Assembly (NCBI GenBank): GCA_048526005.1
Contig: DBFVEH010000016.1
Span: 1 to 11,937, forward strand
Length of the DNA: 11,937 bases
Direction: 5' to 3'
DNA from: QALR01 sp900552255
Lineage (GTDB): Bacteria > Bacillota > Clostridia > Oscillospirales > CAG-272
The position numbers and the translations under genes are program-made. Below the pieces are notes generated by a model. It searched no databases. It was not told where the DNA came from and saw only the letters and a program-made list of their open reading frames with translations. Below, piece by piece: positions 1 to 7,718 of this stretch. The number at the start of each line of letters is the position of its first letter. Within the stretch, counting starts at the first letter, position 1.

Positions 1-22
1 GCGCACAAGTTACCTCCGGTGG

Positions 23-80
23 CAAGGGCGCTTCGCCCCTTGACCCCGACCGGGTGGCACCCGGTCGGCGAGTATCGCCG
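23..80. repeat. Three tandem GC-rich hairpins
   Basis: Three adjacent inverted repeats fill about 60 bases. The first pairs 23-30 with 34-42 (CAAGGGCG against CGCCCCTTG, one bulged C). The second is a perfect 9-bp stem, 47-55 with 59-67 (CGACCGGGT, GGC loop). The third is a perfect 6-bp stem, 66-71 with 75-80 (CGGCGA, GTA loop), sharing two bases with the second. No poly-T tract follows, so they are not simple terminators on the + strand. They lie at the window edge just before the first transposase gene and could be REP-like DNA used as an insertion target, or the end of a gene starting outside the window: frame 1 is open from base 1 to a TAG at 112. I cannot decide between these. Confidence 0.5.
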
Positions 81-194
81 CCAGAGCAGAATAAACTTAT
101 AGATGAGGTAAGTTCAAAAGTTTTTAATTCGGCGGGATGAAAAAAGAGGCAGAAGGTTCATCTTAACTCTGGGACTATCAAACCTGGAGGAAAA

Positions 195-1310
195 ATGAAC
201 GATCTGCCGAAGCTTTACTTTACGATGGAAAGATATCTTTTTCCACTGATGGAAGAAGAATTGGGCGAATTAACCGCGAAGATGAGGGAATTTTTGCGGA
301 TTGTCGAAGTGGTTCGGCCGTCCCGGTTCATCACCAGTGCGCTACGCTGGTGCGGCTTGGGCCGACCGATGAAGGACCGCGAGAAAATGCTTCGGGCGTT
401 TTTTCTGAAAGCGGTATACGACCTTCCGACGACGAAGGCGCTGATTGAAAATCTGAAGACGAATCCGAGTTTGCGACGGCTTTGCGGCTGGGAATCTCGT
501 TGTGAGGTTCCGTCAGAAGCGACGTTTTCCCGAGCGTTCAAAGTTTTTGCAGAGGAAAAAGTTCCGGATGCCGTTCACGCGATGATTGTGAAGGAAAACT
601 ACACGGGAAAGCTGGTCGGACACGCAAGCATCGATTCCACGGCAATCGTCGGAAGAGAAAAGGCTTGCCGCAAGAATACGCCGAAGATCAAGCTCAAAAA
701 GAAGCGGGGCCGGAAAAGCAAAGCGGAAAAAGCGGCACTGGCGGAACAGGAACTTTCCGAAACCAAAACCCGGCGTCTTGAACTCCAACCGAATCGGACG
801 CTTGCTGAAAACGTCGGCGATTTGACGCAAGGCTGTGATTGGGGAGGTAAACGGGACAGCAAGGGGAAAACAAGCTTTTGGTGCGGATACAAGTTGCATT
901 TATCGCTGGGAGACGGCGGAGTTCCATTGGCGGCGCTTTTGAGTTCGGCGTCCATGCACGACAGTCAAGCCGCAATTCCTTTGATGCAAATGGCTTCGGA
1001 GCGCGCAACCATTCTGTATGACTTGGCCGATTCGGCTTATGATGCGGAAGAGATCAGAGCGTTTTCGGAAAAGCTCGGTCATGTTCCGGTGATTGATCCC
1101 AATCCGCGCCGGGGAGACAAGGTTGAACTTGCCCCGGCACGAAAGATTCGTTATCGGGAGCGTTCGACGGTGGAACGCGGCAATTCGGATTTGAAAGACA
1201 ACTACGGTGCACGTCATGTCAGAGTGAAGGGACATTGGAAAGTTCTTTGCCACCTGATGTTCGGCGTGATCGCCATTACAGTGAAACAACTATTCAACAT
1301 GCTTGAATAG
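195..1310 (+). CDS. DDE transposase of an IS5/IS1182-like element
   Basis: This 371-residue protein would catalyse cut-and-paste movement of its insertion sequence. A basic N-terminal half (DUF772-like in style, with a Lys/Arg-rich stretch near residues 163-180) precedes an RNase-H-like DDE core. Plausible catalytic residues are D147 (in ASIDSTAIVG), D279 (in LADSAYDAEE) and E327 (in RERSTVERGNSDLKDNYG), with the usual Y-x2-hydrophobic-x3-N/R-R-x-E style spacing around the last. The start is ATG 195, preceded by GGAGG at 186-190. The gene is full length with no internal stop, so it may be active. Clear terminal inverted repeats were not found: TAAGTTC at about 108-114 and its complement GAACTTA at about 1311-1317 are only weak candidates. 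The exact IS family is therefore uncertain, although the transposase identity is not. Confidence 0.85.
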   Translation: MNDLPKLYFTMERYLFPLMEEELGELTAKMREFLRIVEVVRPSRFITSALRWCGLGRPMKDREKMLRAFFLKAVYDLPTTKALIENLKTNPSLRRLCGWESRCEVPSEATFSRAFKVFAEEKVPDAVHAMIVKENYTGKLVGHASIDSTAIVGREKACRKNTPKIKLKKKRGRKSKAEKAALAEQELSETKTRRLELQPNRTLAENVGDLTQGCDWGGKRDSKGKTSFWCGYKLHLSLGDGGVPLAALLSSASMHDSQAAIPLMQMASERATILYDLADSAYDAEEIRAFSEKLGHVPVIDPNPRRGDKVELAPARKIRYRERSTVERGNSDLKDNYGARHVRVKGHWKVLCHLMFGVIAITVKQLFNMLE

Positions 1311-1373
1311 AACTTATTAAGCTGACGTAAACAACAGGATATCGAGAACATACCGCGTTGACGGGAGAGGAGG

Positions 1374-1408
1374 AAAACGGCCCGAAATTTGATTTTTTGC
1401 CGTTTTTT
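1374..1408 (+). terminator. Rho-independent terminator after the first transposase
   Basis: AAAACGGC (1374-1381) pairs with GCCGTTTT (1399-1406) across a 17-base loop, and the right arm runs into a tract of six T (1403-1408). It lies about 65 bases downstream of the transposase stop, in sense orientation. The large loop and A/T-rich stem base make it a moderate terminator. It may instead lie at or beyond the element's right end, which is not defined. Confidence 0.5.
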
Positions 1409-1468
1409 GTGAAAAAGTCTGGATTAGTGCGCCGAAACGGTTTTGACGCACGAAAAACCAAGTGATTA

Positions 1469-1488
1469 GATTCTGTTCACACTATTGA
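1469..1488 (+). repeat. Left terminal inverted repeat of the IS5-family element
   Basis: The 20 bases match the reverse complement of 2265-2284 at 19 positions. The single mismatch is C1473 against the G expected from the right end. The TA immediately outside is the target duplication. Confidence 0.88.
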
Positions 1489-1518
1489 AAAGATAGGATA
1501 TACTGCTATATTAACAGC

Positions 1519-2276
1519 ATGAAACTCAATCATGAACAATATGAAAAAATTGCGAAATATTTACCTCGGCAACGCGGAAATGTGAGCATGAGCAATCTTG
1601 AACTGGTGAACGCAATCTTGTATGTTACGGAAAACGGCTGCAAATGGAGGGCACTGCCGGAATCCTATGGTAATTGGCATACGGTCTACGTTCGCATGAA
1701 TCGTTGGAGCAAGAACGGCGTATTGCAACGTCTTTTCGAAGGGCTTCAGCAAGAAAATATTATCCGTATTCGAATGGAAGCGGTATGCCTGGACAGCACG
1801 AGCATCAAAGTGCATCCGAATGGAACTGGGGCTTTAAAAAAAGTGGCAAGCAAGGAATCGGGCGTTCGCGTGGAGGGCTCACAACAAAGATTCACATGGT
1901 CACCGCATCTGACCGCGCGGCTGTTTCATTCTCGCTCTCTGCAGGAAACTCCGGCGACGGCCCGGAAGGACGAAGATTATTGAATTTCACTGCCGCTAAT
2001 GAAGCTCATCGTTATTTGATTATGGATCGTGCTTATGAAGGCGATGAAACCCGTGCATTGGCGGTAGAGTTGGGGTACATTCCGGTGGTTCCGCCAAAGC
2101 AAAATCGAAAAGACCCGTGGGAATATGATAAAAATATCTACAGGCGACGGAATGAAGTTGAACGCTTCTTCTTGCGTTTAAAGAGATTTCGCAAGATTTT
2201 TACGCGTTATGACAAACTGGATATCATGTTTGCTGGTTTTATTCTCTTTGCAATGACCATAGACTCAATAGTGTGA
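1519..2276 (+). CDS. IS5-family transposase made by -1 ribosomal frameshift
   Basis: Two overlapping frames encode one DDE transposase. The first starts at ATG 1519 and alone would run to 1983. The second is open to the stop at 2274-2276. A run of seven A at 1836-1842, read as A-AAA-AAA-G, is a classic -1 slippery site. Slipping there joins ...TGALKK to SGKQGIGRSRGG... and gives a continuous 252-residue protein. The fused product has the expected triad: D92 (CLDSTSIK), D170 (MDRAYEG) and E215 (RNEVERFFLRLKRF), while neither frame alone has all three. The N-terminal part (GCKWRALPESYGNWHTVY) is the typical DUF4096-like helical domain of this family. Programmed frameshifting is known for IS427-group elements. 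A disabling one-base indel is the alternative, but the slippery motif at exactly the right point argues against it. Confidence 0.85.
1836..1843 (+). promoter_or_regulatory. Slippery heptamer for -1 frameshifting
   Basis: The sequence AAAAAAAG lies with the zero-frame codons at TTA-AAA-AAA-GTG. A one-base backward slip reads AGT-GGC-AAG next and continues in the frame that contains the second and third catalytic residues. No obvious Shine-Dalgarno stimulator was pinned down upstream. Confidence 0.75.
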
Positions 2277-2284
2277 ACACAATC
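2265..2284 (-). repeat. Right terminal inverted repeat of the IS5-family element
   Basis: Reverse complement of the left end with one mismatch, followed by TA (2285-2286). It includes the last codons of the transposase. The araC-type start lies about 70 bases further on, so the element sits in that gene's upstream control region. Confidence 0.88.
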
Positions 2285-2294
2285 TAACACGAGA

Positions 2295-2319
2295 GAGCCA
2301 ATACTTTTGAAATTGGCTC
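2295..2319. promoter_or_regulatory. Inverted repeat upstream of the AraC-type gene
   Basis: GAGCCAAT (2295-2302) and ATTGGCTC (2312-2319) form a perfect 8-bp inverted repeat with a 9-base spacer, between the insertion sequence and the regulator gene. It could be an operator for autoregulation or an RNA hairpin in the leader. No T tract follows it. There is no clear promoter pair between the IS end and the gene, so transcription may come from within or before the insertion sequence. Confidence 0.45.
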
Positions 2320-2354
2320 GATATATTATTCAGGAATAAATGGGAGGACGGGAA

Positions 2355-3179
2355 ATGACATTCCGGACATATTTCATCAAAACGCCGCTGAGCGTTCAGA
2401 CCCACTTCACGTTCGTCGAAGTTTTCCGGGAGGCAACACAATATTCCAGAATTTACAATCTTCCGTTCAATTCCGTCTGCGTCTGCACGCGGGAAAATCA
2501 GGAGAACCCATCCACGGCGGAAAATCTTGACACGGGAACTCTTTATACATTTCATAAAAACGATGTCACCTTGATGCCGCGAAACATACCGCACCGATAT
2601 ATCTACACGATGGCGAATGAGCATCTGTGCATTCATTTCAGGCTGGAAATCTTTCCCGGCGCGGATGTCTTTGCGGGAAAAAAGGAGAGAAAAGTACTGA
2701 ACAGCATCCCCCTCCGCCGAGAATGCGAACGGATCTTCCGGGAGAAAGATCCGATTCTGAAACTTGCCGGATGTCAGGAATTCGCGCTGAAAATATGCCG
2801 GATGCATTGGCCGGAAAAATATGAGTTCGATCTGGAATCGATGAAGAAATTCGAACCGGTTCTGCGCCGCATTCGCGACGGGGTTTCCGCAGAAACACAA
2901 ATTTCGGAACTGGCAGGACTTCTCGGATACTCGGAGGATTACTTCACCCGGAGTTTCCGTTCTGTTTTCGGGGAATCGCCGAAACAATATCTTCAGAAGG
3001 AGCTTTTTTCACGTGCGGCACAGCTGCTTTCAAATCCGGCGATGAACGTCAAGACCGCCGCGGCGGAACTTGGTTTCTCGTCGGAATTTTATTTTTCAAA
3101 ATTCTTCAAACGTCTTTCCGGCGTTTCGCCAAGTGAATACAGGACCCATTCGAAAGAAATTCTTCAAATCGGAAAATGA
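2355..3179 (+). CDS. AraC/XylS-family transcriptional regulator
   Basis: This 274-residue cytoplasmic DNA-binding protein probably activates the neighbouring glycyl radical enzyme operon in response to a ligand. The N-terminal ~150 residues look like a cupin-type sensing domain (for example DVTLMPRNIPHRYIYT, followed by HLCIHFRLE). The last ~100 residues carry two helix-turn-helix motifs: ISELAGLLGYSEDYFTRSFR then VKTAAAELGFSSEFYFSKFF, ending in the family signature GVSPSEYR. I chose ATG 2355, not the in-frame ATG 2340, because GGGAGG at 2341-2346 sits at ribosome-binding distance from 2355. The IS5-family element ends 70 bases upstream, so its native promoter may have been displaced. The family is certain; the ligand is unknown. 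Confidence 0.9.
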   Translation: MTFRTYFIKTPLSVQTHFTFVEVFREATQYSRIYNLPFNSVCVCTRENQENPSTAENLDTGTLYTFHKNDVTLMPRNIPHRYIYTMANEHLCIHFRLEIFPGADVFAGKKERKVLNSIPLRRECERIFREKDPILKLAGCQEFALKICRMHWPEKYEFDLESMKKFEPVLRRIRDGVSAETQISELAGLLGYSEDYFTRSFRSVFGESPKQYLQKELFSRAAQLLSNPAMNVKTAAAELGFSSEFYFSKFFKRLSGVSPSEYRTHSKEILQIGK

Positions 3180-3200
3180 CATGTTTTTTTAGAGAAATCA

Positions 3201-3231
3201 CATTCCATGCATGCGGAATGCATTCTATATT
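3201..3231 (+). promoter_or_regulatory. Candidate AraC operator and promoter of the glycyl radical operon
   Basis: Three CATTC/GAATG half-sites are packed in 25 bases: CATTCC 3201-3206, GGAATG 3215-3220 (inverted to the first) and CATTC 3221-3225, which with the second makes the 10-bp palindrome GAATGCATTC. TATATT at 3226-3231 is a plausible -10 box, and no good -35 lies 17 bases before it. A weak -35 overlapped by regulator sites fits an activator-dependent promoter. The strong ribosome binding site follows at 3250. Assignment to the AraC protein next door is inference. Confidence 0.45.
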
Positions 3232-3262
3232 GACTCAGGAAAAAACATCAGGAGGTTTTCCC

Positions 3263-5392
3263 ATGAATGACCGTATCGCAAAACTGATCGCCGAGGCGCA
3301 TGCAAAAGATATTTTTCCCGAAAAAGTCAGCATTTCATACGATCCGTTCGACGAGAAACTCGCCGAACCCATGATGATCGCCAAACGTCTGACGGAATAC
3401 ATGAAGGCCCAGCCGCCCGGATTCGGGGAAGAAAATGAACTCGTCGGCATGATGCATTTCGACGGATCTGTTCCCGCCGATATATTCACCCGGACCGGAC
3501 ATGCAAAAATCCACGAGGCGTTTGCTCAATACTACAACAAGCCGCAGGAAAATTTCTCCACCATGGAATGGCAGCATTCCAATCCGGATTACGGCAAGGT
3601 GATCCGCCGCGGACTGGCCGGAATCCGCGCCGATATCATCGAATCCCGGAAGAATCATTTGGGAGATCAGGAGAAATTGAACTTCCTCGCGGCTCTCGAC
3701 ATGATGATTCGCGGGATTGCCGAACGTGCCGAACTGCTTGCGGAATCCTGCCGGAACGCGGCGCGCGAATGTACGGATGAAAAACGGAAAAAGACACTGC
3801 TGCGAATGGCGGGAAACTGTTCAAACGTTCCAATGAATCCGGCAAGGAATTTTGAGGAAGCTGTTCAATGTGTCTACTTCTGTTTTCCGTTCCTGCCGGA
3901 CTGCATCGGAAGAGCGGACCAATATCTGCTTCCGCTCTACCGGAAAGGAATTCAGGACGGATCCCTCACACGGGAACATGCAAAAGAATTGCTTCAGGAG
4001 CTTTATGTGATGATCCACGCGTGGACGCCTCCGACCAGCGGAAACGCCAGCCGGAGCGCGGAATCGCACTTCGTCGTCGGGGGATACACCATCGATCATG
4101 AGGACGGCTTTACGGAGCTTTCAAAACTCATTGTGGAAAGTCTGATGGAATGCGATCTGATCCGTCCCCAGGTCTCGCTGCGCTGGAATAAAAAGACGCC
4201 GCGCGAAGTTCTCCGTTTCATGATGGACTGCGAACGGAAGGACAAGGTCCGCCGCATCGCCTTCGTCAATGACGAACCGAGAATCCGCGCGATGATGAAG
4301 ATTGACAAACTCCCATGGGAAGATGCGTTCGATTACATCATGGTCGGCTGCAACGAACCCGCCTTCCAGGGAGGAATCTCTCTTGGCGGCAATACATTGA
4401 ACATCATGCGTCCCCTTGTGAACACACTCAACAAACGGCGTGATGATGTTCTCGCATGCGGAAGCTACGGGGAATTCTATGCCATTTTCGAGCATGAACT
4501 TTTCCGCGATCTCGAACTTGCTCTGGATTATTCAAACCGTTACAACATGCTTCGTTCACGCGACTGCAATGTGCTTTCGAGTCTTTTCCTGGATGGATGC
4601 GTCGAACGCGCCGTTTCCGCGACACGCGGCGGCGCAAGGAAAGCGCGCAACTGCGCCCATTTCATGGGCTCCACCAACCTGATCGACTCTCTTTCAATCA
4701 TCCGGCAGTTCGTCTATGACGAAAAACGAATCTCTTTTTCCGAACTTCTGGCCGCGCTCGATGCGGACTGGAAGGGGTATGAGTCCCTGCGGACAGAAAT
4801 TTTGAAACATGGCAGATTCTTCGGAAACAACGATGATTTTTCCAATACGACCGCGCACGATTTCTATAAGAGCGTATGGAAGTTTGCCGAGGGACGTACG
4901 GACATTTACGGGAATTACATCACCTATGGAAATCTGACCGGATACAACATCCATTTTGCACGTTACGGAGCGCTGACTCAGGCGACGCCGGACGGCCGTG
5001 CCGCGGGCACTGCTCTGCTCTTCGGAAGCGGACAGTCCGACGGGAAAGATTGCGACGGCGCAACATCGCACCTCCTTTCCGTTGCACATATGGACCCCAC
5101 CGACATCATGTGCGGAGACAGCATCATGAATCTCTCCATCGACGAGACGACCGTTCGCGATGAACAGGGATTCGAGCGTCTCGTTTCCCTTATTGAGACC
5201 TATTTCCGCGAAGGCGGTCTCCACGTTCAACTGAACCATGTTTCACGTGAAGAACTGCTGGCCGCAAAAAAAGATCCCGACAAATATAAAAGTCTGCGCG
5301 TACGCGTTTCCGGATTTTCCGCCCCCTTCGTCCGTCTTGACGAAGCCATTCAGGAAAATGTCATCGCCCGGACCGAGGAGAGCATCGGATGA
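3263..5392 (+). CDS. Glycyl radical enzyme (pyruvate formate-lyase-like), substrate unknown
   Basis: This 709-residue protein belongs to the oxygen-sensitive superfamily that uses a backbone glycyl radical to start radical chemistry. The active-site Cys363 is in DYIMVGCNEP, giving the C-x-E pattern (Glu365) of the dehydratase/lyase branch (glycerol dehydratase, choline lyase, isethionate lyase) and not the Cys-Cys of pyruvate formate-lyase. His105 in WQHSNPDYGKV matches the conserved H-x2-PDY segment of that branch. The radical site is Gly684 in RVSGFSAPFV, 25 residues before the end. I chose ATG 3263 because AGGAGG at 3250-3255 serves it; the longer in-frame start at 3176 overlaps the regulator stop and lacks such a site. 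At 709 residues it is shorter than the 780-850 typical of characterised eliminase members. Its stop overlaps the next gene (ATGA). The activase lies two genes downstream. The enzyme class is sure; the substrate is not. Confidence 0.92.
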   Translation: MNDRIAKLIAEAHAKDIFPEKVSISYDPFDEKLAEPMMIAKRLTEYMKAQPPGFGEENELVGMMHFDGSVPADIFTRTGHAKIHEAFAQYYNKPQENFSTMEWQHSNPDYGKVIRRGLAGIRADIIESRKNHLGDQEKLNFLAALDMMIRGIAERAELLAESCRNAARECTDEKRKKTLLRMAGNCSNVPMNPARNFEEAVQCVYFCFPFLPDCIGRADQYLLPLYRKGIQDGSLTREHAKELLQELYVMIHAWTPPTSGNASRSAESHFVVGGYTIDHEDGFTELSKLIVESLMECDLIRPQVSLRWNKKTPREVLRFMMDCERKDKVRRIAFVNDEPRIRAMMKIDKLPWEDAFDYIMVGCNEPAFQGGISLGGNTLNIMRPLVNTLNKRRDDVLACGSYGEFYAIFEHELFRDLELALDYSNRYNMLRSRDCNVLSSLFLDGCVERAVSATRGGARKARNCAHFMGSTNLIDSLSIIRQFVYDEKRISFSELLAALDADWKGYESLRTEILKHGRFFGNNDDFSNTTAHDFYKSVWKFAEGRTDIYGNYITYGNLTGYNIHFARYGALTQATPDGRAAGTALLFGSGQSDGKDCDGATSHLLSVAHMDPTDIMCGDSIMNLSIDETTVRDEQGFERLVSLIETYFREGGLHVQLNHVSREELLAAKKDPDKYKSLRVRVSGFSAPFVRLDEAIQENVIARTEESIG

Positions 5393-6222
5393 ACCCCGAA
5401 TATCAAGGAAAAACAGTCTGGGTCACCGGATCCAGCCGCGGAATCGGGCGCGGAATCGCACGCGCTTTTGCCGACTCCGGATGCAGCGTTGCTCTTCACG
5501 GACGCACCTTCACCAATTTGAGGAACTCCGGCGAAGGAAACGATTTGCGGAATGTCGCGGAAAATATGTCTGCTGAAACCGGGTCTCCCGTCCGCGCGTT
5601 TCAGGGCAATCTGTCCGACGAATCCGATGTACGCCGCTGCGCGGAGGAGATCCGTTCCGCGTTTGGGAAAATCGATTTTCTCGTCTGCTGCGCGGGAGGA
5701 GCCAGTCTTCACGGAGAGATCGCCCCCGGTGCCATGCCGCATGACGGCGCATTCGATTTTTCGCCGGAGCAAACGACATCCATGTTTCAAATCAATCTGC
5801 TCCCGACCATGCTCTGCTGCCGGGAAACCGTTCCGGAGATGATTTCAAACGGGTTCGGACGCATCGTCACCATCGGGTCGATTGCCGGATGCGGCGGGCA
5901 TAAAACCGGAGGCGCAAACCATGCCGGCTATTCCCTTGCGAAAAGCGCCGTTCATCAATATACTCGGCTTCTTGCCGCCCGTCTGCGTCACGACGGGATT
6001 CCTGTAAACTGCATCATTCCGGGAAACATCAACACCCCGACCACCCGCATGCGCTACGGCGGAGACCGTGAACATCCACTCGACGGATTCAGCCGTCTCG
6101 AACACGTCGGCACGCCCGAGGATATTGCCCGTCTCGCCGTTTTTCTATGCGGTCCGGGCGGAGAATACATTTCCGGGCAGTGTATCCGTGTCGACGGCGG
6201 CGAACAGTTGTCTCCATGTTGA
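5389..6222 (+). CDS. Short-chain dehydrogenase/reductase (SDR), NAD(P)-dependent
   Basis: A 277-residue classical SDR with a Rossmann fold. The nucleotide-binding motif TGSSRGIG is at residues 13-20, the NNAG-like motif appears as CCAGG near 100-104, and the catalytic tetrad is N136 (FQINLL), S164 (IGSIAG), Y181 and K185 (YSLAKSA). The C-terminal GGEYISGQCIRVDGGE is typical of FabG-like members. The start ATG overlaps the stop of the glycyl radical enzyme as ATGA, so the two are translationally coupled and very probably act in one pathway. A reasonable inference is reduction of the aldehyde or ketone released by the lyase, or oxidation of a polyol to make its substrate. Sequence alone does not fix direction, cofactor or substrate. 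Confidence 0.88.
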   Translation: MNPEYQGKTVWVTGSSRGIGRGIARAFADSGCSVALHGRTFTNLRNSGEGNDLRNVAENMSAETGSPVRAFQGNLSDESDVRRCAEEIRSAFGKIDFLVCCAGGASLHGEIAPGAMPHDGAFDFSPEQTTSMFQINLLPTMLCCRETVPEMISNGFGRIVTIGSIAGCGGHKTGGANHAGYSLAKSAVHQYTRLLAARLRHDGIPVNCIIPGNINTPTTRMRYGGDREHPLDGFSRLEHVGTPEDIARLAVFLCGPGGEYISGQCIRVDGGEQLSPC

Positions 6223-6237
6223 AGGAGGAATCAAACG

Positions 6238-7155
6238 ATGAATAAACCATCGACCGTCGTTTTTGATATTCAGAAATTTTCCGTTCATGACGGACCGGGC
6301 ATTCGCACCACGGTATTTTTGAAAGGATGTCCGCTCCGCTGTGTGTGGTGCCACAATCCAGAATCCCATTCGGCGATTCCGGAGCTTTTTTTCCATTCGG
6401 AGAAATGCAACTCCTGCGGAATATGTGTGCAGGGCTGTCCCCGCCACGCGCATTATTTCACACCGGACGGAGAGCACCGGTTTGATCGGACGCTGTGTAC
6501 CGTATGCGGAAAATGTGCGGACCTCTGTCCGGCATCCGCACTCGAACGATGCGGAAAAAACATGACGGTTTCCGAGGTGTTGAAGGAGGTCGACAAAGAT
6601 CTGCCGTTCTATCGGGATTCCGGCGGAGGTCTGACCCTGTCCGGCGGAGAGCCGATGATGTCTTTCGATTTCACCCTCGCCTTGCTGCGCGGAGCAAAGC
6701 AAAGAAAGGACAGACTCGACACCGCGATTGAAACCTGCGGATTTGCGCCGGTGAAACAATATGCGGAAATACTCCCGTTTCTCGACCATGTTCTATTCGA
6801 TATCAAGTCGTTGATTCCGGAAAAACATCTCCGGTTTACGGGCGTTCCACTCGAACCGATTTTGGAGACGCTGTATTTTCTTGATCGTGCAGGAGCGGAA
6901 ATTTCCCTTCGGTGTCCGATCATTCCAAGCCTCAACGATTCCGAAGAGGAGCTCCGAAAAATCACGGAACTGGCAAATACTCTTTCCTCCGTGCATTCGA
7001 TCGACCTTGAACCGTATCACCCGCTGGGCGTTTCAAAATCGTTGCAACTGGGGAAAAAATCCGGCTATTCCGCTCCGTTTGCTCCGCATGACTGTGTGGA
7101 AAAGATTATCGGGTTCATGCATTCCCTGACGAAAATCCCGGTCCGGAAAGCGTAA
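6238..7155 (+). CDS. Glycyl radical enzyme activase (radical SAM)
   Basis: A 305-residue radical-SAM protein that would abstract hydrogen from Gly684 of the enzyme encoded upstream, using S-adenosylmethionine and a 4Fe-4S cluster. The cluster motif C-x3-C-x2-C is C31, C35 and C38 (GCPLRCVWCHNP). Two ferredoxin-type 4Fe-4S motifs follow, C57-C60-C63-C67 and C87-C90-C93-C97, as in activases of glycerol-dehydratase- and choline-lyase-type enzymes and unlike the short PflA. The SAM-binding LSGGEPMM is at 135-142. AAGGAGG at 6223-6229 supports the ATG at 6238, 15 bases after the SDR stop. No terminator is visible after it; a truncated transposase begins almost at once. Confidence 0.92.
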   Translation: MNKPSTVVFDIQKFSVHDGPGIRTTVFLKGCPLRCVWCHNPESHSAIPELFFHSEKCNSCGICVQGCPRHAHYFTPDGEHRFDRTLCTVCGKCADLCPASALERCGKNMTVSEVLKEVDKDLPFYRDSGGGLTLSGGEPMMSFDFTLALLRGAKQRKDRLDTAIETCGFAPVKQYAEILPFLDHVLFDIKSLIPEKHLRFTGVPLEPILETLYFLDRAGAEISLRCPIIPSLNDSEEELRKITELANTLSSVHSIDLEPYHPLGVSKSLQLGKKSGYSAPFAPHDCVEKIIGFMHSLTKIPVRKA

Positions 7156-7170
7156 CCGGGAAATCGCCGG

Positions 7171-7623
7171 GACGGAGGTATTGTTCATAATCCTGACAGC
7201 AACTGGACTACACAGATTGCCAGAAACATGTGCGATATGTGGGACGGCTTCATGCTGGGTAAAAAATACCTGATCCATGATCGCGATCCGCTTTTCAACA
7301 AAAGATTCGATTCTGTTTTTGAATCCATCAGCATAGAGATCAAAAAACTGCCGCCGTTCACGCCGCAGATGAATGCCCGCATGGAAAATTTCATTCGGGC
7401 AATCAAGATGGAGTGTTTGGACAAGATTATTTTTACATCAGAGCGGCAACTCCTGCTGGCGGTCAAGGAATATCTCGAATACTGGAACCATTATCGTCCC
7501 CATGCCGGGCTTGGCGGAAAAATGGTCAAACCGTATCCTCAGGATATGAATGCCACGGTCAGAGAGGTTTCATTTCTTGGTGGTCTGCTCCATGGTTATC
7601 GACGAGAACAAGCGGCGGCGTGA
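7171..7623 (+). pseudogene. 5'-truncated integrase-core (rve) transposase, IS3/IS481-like
   Basis: The C-terminal half of a transposase with an rve-type core. The frame has homology-like content from about 7174 (GGIVHNPDSNWTTQIARN), upstream of the first ATG at 7228, but has a stop at 7153-7155, so the N-terminal domain and the first catalytic Asp are missing. Recognisable pieces are GKKYLIHDRDPLF (second Asp), PPFTPQMNARMENFIRAIK (catalytic Glu) and YLEYWNHYRPHAGLGG, the standard C-terminal segment. The remnant begins about 16 bases after the activase stop, so a rearrangement joined mobile DNA directly to the end of the metabolic operon. A short protein could be made from 7228 but would be inactive as a transposase. 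Confidence 0.8.
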
Positions 7624-7718
7624 GCGTAAGGAATTTATGCACCCCCGTTACGCGCGCGTGAGGATTTTCGCTCTTGTCAGAAAAAATAAGGGTTTTATGA
7701 CAGTCTGCCAGTCTGATT

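Larger units (their letters stand above)
1469..2284 (+). mobile_element. Complete IS5-family (IS427-like) insertion sequence, 816 bp
   Basis: The left end GATTCTGTTCACACTATTGA (1469-1488) is the inverted complement of 2265-2284 with one mismatch in 20. The element is flanked by TA on both sides (1467-1468 and 2285-2286), as expected for the 2-bp target duplication of the IS427 group. It carries a single transposase in two overlapping frames. The transposase stop codon (2274-2276) lies inside the right inverted repeat. Near-perfect ends and an intact reading frame (with frameshift) suggest a recent insertion that may still be mobile. Confidence 0.88.

Noticed and set aside
3176..3262. Longer N-terminus of the glycyl radical enzyme starting at 3176.
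   Set aside because: The extension would overlap the regulator stop and lacks a ribosome site, while AGGAGG stands at the right distance before ATG 3263.
195..7623. A composite transposon carrying the glycyl radical operon between insertion sequences.
   Set aside because: The flanking elements belong to different families (IS5/IS1182-like, IS427-like, integrase-core type) and the right one is truncated, so they do not form a matched pair of ends.
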